Below, in pieces: positions 24,001-36,000 of a stretch of DNA of 64,000 bases. Position 1 is the stretch's first letter, and each line of letters begins with the position of its first letter. Made by a program: the position numbers and the translations under genes. Under the pieces are notes generated by a model that had not been told where the DNA came from, did no database searches, and worked only from the letters and a program-made list of their open reading frames with translations. Source of the DNA: Anodontia alba (lineage: Eukaryota; Mollusca; Bivalvia; Lucinida; Lucinidae). The stretch is taken from positions 125,238,035-125,302,034 of the forward strand of contig OZ024821.1 of NCBI GenBank assembly GCA_964016985.1, in the 5' to 3' direction.

Positions 24001-27000
24001 CTAAGACTGTTTTTAACAGTCTCCTTATATAATTGAACGTTATATGTGTGCCATTTGGGTTTGACAGAGATAGTGACCTTTTGCGGGGTATTGATCTCAA
24101 AGACAGTCTTGAGCGTAATATGTAGAGATGTATGATCAGAGAGGTTTAGAGGATCTTTCTGCATCACTGAGGTTGTTTCTGATATCAAGTCTTGACTGGA
24201 TTTGGTGAAGATGTAGTCAATTTCAGATTTGTCTTTACCATTTTCATGGAAGAAGGTTGGAGATCCACCTTGATAAAAGGTTAGGTTCATTTGGTGAACA
24301 AAGTTGTACAGAAGCTGATCCTGGGGATTTCCTTGGCGACGCGTCAAGAGAGGCATTCATGTCTCCACAGAGTAGAATATTATGTGTTCCTTCATAAGTG
24401 TAGAATTTGGGTCATATAATATATTGGAATATAGTCATGAAACTTCACAGCCTCATTTCCCCACTGGAATGTTGGACCTCAGGTTGGGATTTTCCTGTCC
24501 TCATTGAACATCAGTGATGGATTGGATTGTCTTACCTAGAATTACCTCTATTATGCTTTTTGCATTATCTCTCAGGACCACCACTCTTGACCTATTGTTT
24601 AAGCATTGTATGATACAAAGGGATGGGCATCTGTGTCCCATGGACACTTTTCTAGTTTCATGCAAATGTTACTATTTTATATCTAGAACCATTTGTTTTC
24701 TTCATTAAAACTTATTCAGTAATATTTTTGTTGGTGAACTGTCTTAAAAATATAACCCTTAAAGTGCAAATCACAATTGTAGCAGATGACATTTTTAGTC
24801 TTCAGAGGAAATAAGGCTTGACATATCATGTAATTGTCTGTCTTGAAGATGGGTAACGGTCATGTGAAATGCCAAGTCTTATTGTCTTCAAATGATAATA
24901 ATGATGATAATAATAATAATAACAATTATAATAAAAAAAATGGTACAATTTTGCAAAAACACTTTAAGGGTTAAAAACCCCTCAGTTATGAACATTCTTA
25001 AATAATAAAAATATTTTAGTTTTTGCTTTGCTATATTCAATTAATAGAAAAATAATTTCATCATATGTTCCATTTTACAGAGATATACATGAAGCTCTGT
25101 CAAATCTTGATGATTTTGAAAGTAGGCATTGTAATACAGTTTTTTGCATTTCAGACAGAGAAGACCCACTTTGATTGTCACATACATTATTGCAGAACTG
25201 GCCTTGAATGAACCACAAATTACCCATGAAATGTCCACCCTGAAAAACAACAAAATCAATGGTCATTATTAGCCATTTATTGCCCATTGTTTACCATGAA
25301 TTTGTGTAGGAAAAAATAATAGCTTTATAATGGCCATTATGAAAAGGCCATTCATTGGCAATTAACATATATATATATTTTTAATTAACGGCTATTGATA
25401 TACCCATTACTATTTTTGATGGTGAGTAGGTGCCAATGAAAACTGACAAAATTAAGGGCCCATTAATTATTCGTGCCCATGAGTTCACAGTTTTACCACA
25501 ATTCATTGAAAATTCATACCCATAAATTGTAGTTCTTGTCATGGTAGACAAAATACCCATCTAACTTAAATAATGGAAATTAGCTAGGTGTAAGTAGAGT
25601 AGGCAGCCAGGTGTAAACACTAGGGAGCTAGGTGTAAGTAGAGTAGGCAGCTAGGTGTAAGTAGAGTAGGCAGCTATGTGTAGACACAGTGGACAGCTAG
25701 GTGCAGACACAATATGCAGCTAGATGTAAGTACAGTAGAGTAGAGTATGCAGCTAGTTGTAGACACAGTAGGCAGATAGGTGTAGTCAGAGTATGCAGCT
25801 AAGGTGTAGACAGAGTAGACAGCTGGGTTAAGTACAGAGTAGGCAACTAGGTGTATGTAGAGTATGCAACTAGGTGTAACTAGAATATGCAGCTGGGTGT
25901 AGACACAGTAGGCAGCTAGGTGTAGACATAGTAGATAGCTAGGGTAGACACAGTAGACAGCTAGGGAAGACATAGTAGGCAGCTAAGTGTAAGTATAGGT
26001 GTAAGTAGAGTATACAGCTATATGTAGACACAGTAGGCAGCTTGGTGTAGACAAAGTAGGCAGCTAGGTGTAAGTACAGAGTAGGCAGCTAGGTGTAAGT
26101 AGAGTATGCAACTAGATGTAAGTAGAATGCAGCTGGGTGTAGACACAGTAGGCAGCTACATGACACAGTAGGCAGCTAGGGTAGACACAGTAGGCAGCTA
26201 AGTGTAAGTAGGCAGCTAGGTGTAAGTAGAGTATGCAGCTATATGTAGACACATTAGGCAGCTTGGTGTAGACAGAGTAGGCAGCTATGTGTAAGTACAG
26301 AGTAGGCATCTTGGTGTAAATAGAGTATGCAGCTAGGTGTAAGTAGAATGCAGCTGGGTGTAGACACAGTTGGCAGCTAGGTGTAGACACAATAGGCAGC
26401 TAGATGTAGTCACAGTAGGCAGCTAGGTGTAAGTAGAGTAGACAGCTAGATGTAAGTAGCATATGCAGCTAGGGATAGACACAGTAGGCAGCTAGGTGTA
26501 GACACAGTAGGCAGCTAGGTGTAAGTAGAGTGGGCAGCTAGGTGTAAGCAGAGTTGGCAGCTAAGTGTTTACACAGTAAGCTAGTAGACAGCTAAGTGTA
26601 GACACAGTAAGCAGCTAGGTGTAAGCAGAGTAGGCACTATGAGTGTCAGAGTACTGAGTAGAGTAGGCAGCTAGGTGTAGACACAGTAGGCAGCTAGGTG
26701 TAAGCAGACTAGGCAGCCAGGCCATGTATGTTTTTTTTTTTGTTAAATCATCATATCAACATGGTATAATGTATTTGTTTTTTGCAGTCAGTAACTCTTC
26801 ATACAGACCTTGGAGATATCAAGCTGGAGTTGTTCTGTGAACAGGTGCCTAAAGCATGTGAGGTAATGGTCATGCTTAACTACTAAATTGTACACCACCA
26901 CAAAACTCCCTTTGCTCAAGGATCAGATAAATTTGTGCACAGGCAGACAGACTTTCAAGCAATGTAGACCTAGATCAAACACAACATAATGATTTTCACT

Positions 27001-30000
27001 CATCCAGCTGCTTTCAGACACCGTTTAGACTTTAGGACAAGAATGGTAAGGAGTAGAGTGACCAAGAAATTATTAAGGTCAGAGGATTGCTGTATCTAGT
27101 CAAGTACTCAGTTTGCATGGATGTAAAGACAGCTCTGGGAGTTTTTATGTCTCTATTCTATTCTCATGTTCCTACACATTTTGTGACAGGATATCTTTGA
27201 TGACATAATACCAGATCCACCCTAAATATTGGGACACTTTAACTCCTTACCCAGAGGACTTGTTAAGGAGGAGTATCAGGTGATGATTCTTTGATAATTA
27301 TTCTTATTTCTCCATAAAAAATATGTTGTGGGTACTCATTAGAAGTGTCTCATTGAGATGCTTCTAATGAGTACCCACAACATTTGTTTTTATGGAGAAC
27401 TGGAGAAAATTATCTCAGAATTATCACCAAATACTCCTCCTTAACAAGTCTTCTGTTACCATTCTTATCCTAAATTTTGAACAAGTCCTGATTGTACTAG
27501 CTTGGGATATGTCTAAAACAGCTGGATGAGTGACAAACAGTGTAGAACCTGATCAGATGTGGCATTCAGCAGCACCTGATCTTGGTCTACACTGTTTGCT
27601 GAAGCCTGTCTGTCCTGATTCTGGGGGTTAATGCAGTATTAGCAATAAGCACATTTTATTCTGGGTCTTCATGATGCTTCATAATATTATAGTTTCCAGT
27701 CCTTCTGTAGGTAAAGAGCAAAACTTAAACCTTGTCCTGCTGAGCCCGGATATACTCTGCCTTTGCAAACAGTGTAGCCCCAGATCAGTTGGCTTGCCAA
27801 CTGATCTGGATCTGCACTGTTTGGCACTAAGTATGTGGATTTGTATAAACAGCCTAAATCAAGTAATCTGATTGGCTGAAAATTAGAAATGGGCTTGGCA
27901 TCTAAATTTACTTAGCATGACAACGGTTAAAGTTGATCCACCTACTAAAATACATAGGCTGATCTGGTTCTTTGCAATCTGCATAATTACCATATTAGAC
28001 CTAATTAGCGCACTGTGTGCTTAGGTTTTTCAAAATAACTAGAAAAACTTGTAGTAAACTCTCCTAATACGGGTACAATTTAAAGAAAGATCAGCAGAGA
28101 ACATCATGAGGGGCGTATTTGATGATACTTACACAAAATTTTTCTGACTTTCTTTATAAAAGTATATGTTATTGGTATTCATTTGAATTGCCTCGACTTG
28201 TCGAGGCAATTCAAATGAGTACCAACAACATATGTTTTATAAAGAAGTCGATAAAAGTTCTAAAGACTACTACGAGCGTAATTGCTGACTGTGCGTTTAT
28301 AGGAGCATGTGCGGTAATTAGGTAGAATACGGTATGTCAAAAAGACAACTTATTGCATGGAGTGACTCTGTGTGTTTTGATTGTCATGGCAAAGAACAAC
28401 CTAGATGTTTTGTGGCAGACTTTTCAGGTTACAATTAATGTCCTAAAATTTGATACACCAAAGTTTCTGACATAATTGCATATGCAAAAAGTGCAGCCCC
28501 ATATCAGACTGCTCCTGAGTCTGATCAGGGTCTACACCATTTGCCATTTCACTCAAACATGTTAAGGAACAACTGCATGGAATAAAATATTTGAAAGGGG
28601 GAGTTCCAGCCTATGAAGAATTTACATAGGACTCTGCCCACGCATAATCTCATAATATTATGCACACAAATTGCCTAGGTTATGACTGTTGTACATGTAC
28701 ATAAGGTACAGATCTCCCTTTATCTATTTCCATTGCTCAAACAGATAGTTTTGTATAAAATGGTATCTGAACATATGATTACCCCTGTGAAACGCACTCC
28801 ACAGCTATCAGTAACTCCTAATTACGATGTCAGATTTTCTAATAAAAACAGTAAGCCACTGTATTTAATATGTATAGCACACATTTACTTGTTTGTTTGG
28901 TATCAGTGCTTTTACATTTAAATTGATTTCAAGCTGCCCCCAGATTTCAACTGCATAATTATTTTCTGACAAATTTGATCTTTAATTAAACTAGATTCCA
29001 GTTTTTGTCAGCCTATTATTTTTTATTATAAAAATTGGCCGTGCCTTTCAGAATTATTTTCACAAAATAATTTTCAAATTAAAAAATTGGTGGCAAAACT
29101 GACCATGCCTGATTCTGTCATTCCACGACTCCATCATTCTGTGATTCCGTGACTGCAAAATTAAAATGCATTTGGCTAAATTACTTTTATATTTGTGGTC
29201 CTATATCAGTGAAACTTATACTACACTTGGTCTCAAGATAAGTTAGGTGTAATCACTGAATAATGGTCAAGGGACCATAACTCTTGGAGTTATTTCCCTT
29301 CGTAGGTTTTCAAAATTTAAAATGCATTTTGCTTAATAACTTTTATGTTTGTGGTCCTTAGTCTAACTTCAATGAAACTTATACCACACTTGGTCTCTAA
29401 AGGTTGGGAAGGTGTAGTTGCAGAATGGTAGCCAAAGGCCCATAACTCTTGGAGTTATGTCCCTTGATAGGTTTTAAAATTTTGCCATTCTTGAAAATGT
29501 TTATAACAGATTTCTCAGGAACTATGAAAGCAAGAAAGCTGAAAGTTTGTATAAACATGGATAATGACTGCATGTATTGTGTGCACTGGAATAGGGGCCA
29601 AGGTTATATCCCTTAGTTGGTTTTCAAAATTTAAAATGCATTTTGCTTGCTAACTTTTATGGTTGTAGTCCTACTTTGATAAAACTTATGCCATACTTGG
29701 TCCTTAAGGTAAGAAAGTGTAATGGCAGAATGATGACCAAGGGCCAATAATTTGAGTTAGGTTTTTAAATTTTGCCATTCTTGAAAATTTTTGTAACAGA
29801 TTTCTCAGTAACTATGAAAGTTAGATAGCTGAAATTTTGTATAAACATGGTCAATGACTGGATGTATCGTGTAGTCACAGAATAAGTGTCAAGCGTCCTT
29901 AACTCTGTGGAGTTATGTCCCCTGATAGGTTTCAAAAAATTAAAATGCATTTTGCTTCATTACTTTTATGTTTGTGGACCTTCTTCAATGAAACTTATAC

Positions 30001-33000
30001 CAAACTTTGTTTCTTAGGTAAGGAAGGTGTCATGGAAGAATATTGGCCAAGGGCCCATAACCCTTGGAGTTATGTCCCTTGGTAGGTTTTCAATTTTAGT
30101 AACAGATTCATCCCATCTTTCTCTCCAGTATTTAAACATCAAAATTTTTCAGTACACGTGTCGCATTGTAGCAGGATTATAGTCAGATCCTCTGACAGCA
30201 ATAGTTTTCAAATTGAAAACCGGTAACATATTGATTTTTAACATTAAATAAGACAACCCAGATTACAGCAAAATGTGAAAATACACATATGATTTATATT
30301 CAGGTGATGTTTTGTTTCATTCCAGTTTAGGTTTTTGTTTTGGTCCTGTTACATTGCTTGTGTAGAATCACCTTTTCTGGTAATTACAACATGTGTTATG
30401 AACTTACTCATGAACTGAGTATTTATGGTCTATGTAATGCACCAGCCACTTTTCATGACTGATGCTCATTTAATTGGATTGTTGTCTAAAATTATTTCTC
30501 TGGAATGTTTAAAATAAAGGAAATGTCATTTCAGTTACTTATCAATATCTGATGGAGTCAGAATATTTGGGACATCTTTGATTGGTCAGTATTTTTTTTT
30601 TTTTTTTTTTTTTTAATGTTACAATAAACTGCCCTAAGTGCATATCATGCATTTAATACACATATTACCAGTTTTTATACCCCCCCCCAACATGATAGTG
30701 GCGGAGTATTATGGTTTATGGTTTTGCGTTGAATGTCCGTGTGTCGGGCCATCCGTATTTTGTTTCCGGATGATAACTTGAGTAAACATCAATGGATTTT
30801 TACCAAACTTTTTATGTGCATTGATATTGTGGAGATCTAGTTTGGGATTGCTGATGGGCAAATTTTGTCAAATTTTGACAGAGTTCTCTGCTGGAGATAC
30901 GCTCAGTTTTCGTTTCCAGATGATAACTTGAGTAAACTCCAATGGATTTTCACCACACTTGGTATGTGCATTGATATTGTGGAGATCTGGTTTGGGATTG
31001 CTAATGGGTAAATTTCGTCAAATATTGACAGTTATCTGCCCGAGACATGCCCCTATTTTCATTTACGGACGATAACTTGAGTAATTGTCAAGGGACTTTA
31101 ACCAAACTTGGTACATGCATTGCTACGAAGTACATCTGGATAAGATTGCAAATGGGCAAATTTCATCAATGTTTGACAGAGTTATCCATCCATGACATGA
31201 TTGGCGAGGTATTATAGTTGACATTTTTATTTAATTTCATGAAACTTCACGCATCAAGAGAGGACATATATGGCTTATTTTTAGGCAAAATTCATAGGTT
31301 GAAACATTCATAAATTTAAAGAAGAATTTTTTGTTTTTCTTATTTTCAGCTATAATTTAATCAGTTTTTGATTTTAAAATATTCGATATAATTATTACAG
31401 ATATGTATACAAGTCTTTTTATGGTAGTAAAATATTCCTTATAGAGTTCCTTCACTACGACAATACATTACGAAAACATACCTATATAATTTTGACCCCC
31501 TTAAACCCCACTTTTACACAGTAAAACTGGGGTTTACAGGGGTATACATGATTTGTCTTATTTCTGCTCAAAAACATAGATTGTGGGTACTCGTTAGAAC
31601 CGCCTCGGTGAGGCGGTTCTAACGAATACCCACAATCTATGTTTTGAGCAGAAATATGAAAAATATCAGAACTTTTTATCTGAAAATTTTATTTTTTTGG
31701 TGGTAAAATTTTAAGTATATTTGAATAGGCGTGTTTTCGTAATGAGCATTGTTGCAGATCATGTTCAGTTGTTGATTTTATACTGACAGGTTTTGAGACA
31801 GGTATATTTACAAGCCTTGTATACACCAGGGAGCTCTCCTGAGGTCATATTCTTTTTATCTAGAAAACAATGCCATTTTTATAGCTACTGCCCAGGCTTT
31901 GTATTAATATCATGAAAAGTTTAAAGGAAACCCATGTGCGGGCAGATTTGGATATTTGCTGTAATTGACCCTATCTTACCATTAAATCTTACCTTTACAG
32001 TCACATTGCTAGGTGACAGTTCTGAGAAGTGTCTTGACATGTACAAAAATTATCATAATGACATGCGAGAGCTTGAAAAAGATCAGAATCATCTATAATG
32101 ATTCTGATCTTTTTTCAAGCTTTCACATGTTGTAAATAAACATAACCCTTCAACTGCCAAGAAAATTCTAGCAATCAACAATTAGTTTTTTTCTTTTTAT
32201 TTTAAGGCAAAAAAGGCTAGGCAGACACTTTACATGAAAAGTCAAAACTTATGTTTCTCATAAAAATAATAAAAAAAAAAAGATTTGAATATGTCATCTG
32301 CTGCAGATGTTATGGGCATTTTAAGGGTTACCGTTCTACATGCTGGGTAAAAACACCCCATTCCTTTAACTTTATACCACTCTCTGGGCTAATTAGGGAG
32401 ACAGTTTGCATGAAGTATTGAATCCTATTTTCTATGAAATATAAGTAAAATATTGCCTGTTTGTCATCTGCTGTATTTACTGAGAGACTCCCGAAGGTCT
32501 CAAAGACATATTATTAGCTTATTCCTAGAAAATAAAACCCTTCCCGCAGAAAAACATGTAAAGACGCGCCTTTACACGTAATGCCAGATAATGCGGAGTA
32601 TTGGCACCTCCATTTACCGGCAGTACATAAAAGCAAAAAGGAGAGAACAGCTGATGAGAAGAGATTTGACATGTAAAAAATTACATATAATTACATGTTT
32701 TTCTGCATAGTGACATGTAATTACATGTAAATTTTTTGATGCATTAACACATGTAGTCAAGATCACAAATTTTCATATTTTACATATCAAATTCTACATG
32801 TAAAATTCAATATGTAAATCAAGGAATACAATTTGGTGATTAATCTTTACACGTAGAATTCTACAAGTAAGATTTTATGCGTAAAATTCTACACATAAAA
32901 TTTTACACATAAAATTCTACACGTAAATTTTTATGCATAATATTCTACATGTAAAAATTCAACACGTAAAACTCTACATGTAAATGAGAAATTCAAGGTT

Positions 33001-36000
33001 ATGTTAGATGTGCAGATGTAGTAATGTGATACTTTTAGGTCACCTTGGCAAGAAGTGCTTATGGTGAGCTTTTGGGGTACCATAATGTCCGTCCGATGTC
33101 AGGACATCCATCCATCAGTCTGCCCATCTGTCTGTCTACTTTTGCTTGCATACACTCTAGAGGGCACAGTTTTGATCCAGTCTAAATGAAACTTTGTCAG
33201 AATGTTTATCAGAGCACAGTTTTAATCCAGTCTAAATGCAGCTTTCTCAGAATGTTTATCTCCATGAAATATAGGCCAAGTTTGAAACTAGGTTATGTCA
33301 GGTCAGAAACTAGGTCGCAAGGTCAGATCTTAGTAAAACCTTGTGTACATAATAGAGCTTTCATTTTCCATTGTGTCTTTGTGAAACTTTGTTTGAATGT
33401 TTACTTGAAGAATGTAAAATTTAAGTTCAAATATGGGTCATGTGGGTTTGAAAACTAGGTTACTAGGTCAAATAATTGAAAAGCCCTTGTGTACACAATA
33501 GAGGCTTCATATTTATATGCCCATTTGAAAAATGGGACATATTATGTTACGGGGTATGGCGTCCGTCCGTCTGTCCGACCGTCCATCCGTCCGTCTGTAC
33601 ACTTTTTCGTTTTCGGCTAACTCCTCCTATAGTTTACATCCGATCAAGCTGAAATTTGGTATATAGTTAGATCATGATGTGGCGCAGCGCATATTATTTC
33701 GGGGTTACAGTCCACCAAATGTTTGCAGAGTTGTGCCCCTTAGAAAATTTCTGTGAACTTTTCATTTCCGGTTAACTCCTCCTATATTTTACATCCGATC
33801 AAGCTGAGACTTCATGTATAGTGAGACCATGATGTGCAGCAGCACATATTATTTCGAGGTTACAGTCCACCAAATATTAGCAGAGTTATGCCCCTTTGAA
33901 AATTTCAGTAGACTTTTCGTTTCCGGCTAACTCCTCCTACAGTTTACATCGGATCAAGCTGAAACTTGATTTGTAGTTAGACCATGATGTGGAGCAGTGC
34001 ATATTTTTTCAAGGTTACAGTCTACTAAATATTAGCAGAGTTATATGCCTTTGAAAATTTCTATTAATTTTTTTGTTTCTGGCTAAATCCTCCTACAGTT
34101 TACATCCAATCAAGCTGAAACTTCATGTACAGTTAGATCATGATATGGAGCAGAGCATAGTGTTTCGAGGTTACAGTCACCAAATATTAGCAGAGCTATG
34201 CCCCTTTGAAAATTTCAGTAAACTTTTCGTTTCCGGCTAAATCCCCTACAGGTTACATCCTATCAAGCTGAAACTTGATTTGTAGTTAGACCATGATGTG
34301 GAGCAGCGCATATTGTTTCAAGGTTACAGTCCACCAAATATTAGCAGAGTTAAACCCCTTTGAAAATTTCTATTAATTTTTTGTTTCTGGCTAAATCCTC
34401 CTACAGTTTACATCTGATCAAGCTGAAACCTCATAAATAGTTACACGATGATGTGGAGTAGCACATATTATTTCGAGGTTACAGTGCACCAAATATTTGC
34501 AGATTTATGCCCCTTTGAAAGTTTTTGTAAACTTTTCGCAGCATATTGTTTAGAGATAATAGTGTGCAAAATTTATTTTATAATAGGTATATTTTTTGTA
34601 AATAAATGAAGTTTTGGTCATATGGGCAAGATATTGATTTTTTTTTTTTTTTTTTTTTTTTTGAACATCTTCTTTTATTAGATTTGCAAGGAAAGGTTGC
34701 CATTATTAAATCTTTATTTTTTGTTTTGTTTTTTTTTTTTTTTGTTTTTTTTTTAATACTCTTCTGTTTTGGCTCCCTTGAAGAACAAAAATAAAATCAG
34801 TATTAAACAAGTTAAAGGTTTACAAAAAAATTTCTTGCAGCAATTTTTTTTTGGGGGTTGTTTATTTCTGTTTTTATCGCACCTGCTTGTAGCAGGGTGC
34901 GATATAGGCATCCGATTTTCTGTCCGTCAGTCCGTCCGTCTGTCCGTCTGTCCGTCAGTCCGTCCGTCCATCTGTCAACATTTATGTCGACGTTCGACAT
35001 TTATGTCAAAGTTAGTATTCTAATCAACTACAAGACTAAACAACCATCAAACCTTGCATGAAACATCTCCCTGACCTCCTGACTTTGCAACATAGGCGTC
35101 TGCTTTTCCGTATGTCTGTCCATTCGTCCGTCCGTTTGTCAACATTTATGTCGAAGTTCGACATTTTTGTCAACGTTAGTATTTTAATCAACTACAAGAC
35201 TAAACAACCATCAAACCTTGCATGAAACATCTCCCTGACCTCCCGACTTTGCGACATAGGTGCCCACTTTTCCATTCGTCTGTCTGTTTGTCTGTCCGTC
35301 TCTTAACAGTTCTGTTATGTCGAAGTTCGACATTTATGTCAAAGTTAGTATTCTAATCAACTACAAGACTAAACAACCGTCTAACCTTGTATGAAATATC
35401 TCCCTGACCTCCTGACTTTGCGACATAGGTGCCCGCTTTTCCATTCGTCTGTCCGTTCGTCCGTCCGTCTGTCTCTTAACAGTTCTGTTATGTCGAAGTT
35501 CGACATTTACGTCAAAGTTAGTATTCTAATCAACTACAATTCTACAACAACCATCATTCCTTGCATGACACATCTCCCTGACCTCCTGACTTGGCAGATA
35601 TGTTGACCCAGTGACCTTGACCTATATTTTGCGCTCCATTGACTTTGACACAATTTACGTTGACATTCCAGATCTTCTCAACTATAAGGCGTACAACTAC
35701 CAAACCTTGCATAGTGCTTCTTCTAGATGTACAGACTTGGCAGGTACCTTGACCCGGTGACCTTGACCTATATTTTGCGCTCCAGTGACTGACATATTTT
35801 GCGTCGACGTTCGATATCTCCTCAACTATAAGGCCTACAGCCATCAAACCTTGCAAAGTGCTTCTCCTCAATGTACTGATATAGCAGATACCTTGACCTG
35901 GTGACCTTGACCTATATTTTGGCTGCAGTGACTTTGACATAATTTACATCAACGTTCCAGATCTCCTCAAGTGTAAGACCTCTAGCCACCAAACCTTGCA

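Noticed and set aside
25674..26390. Minus-strand open frames rich in CVYTQLAAY
   Set aside because: The 23-bp period shifts frame each unit; the peptides are by-products of the minisatellite.
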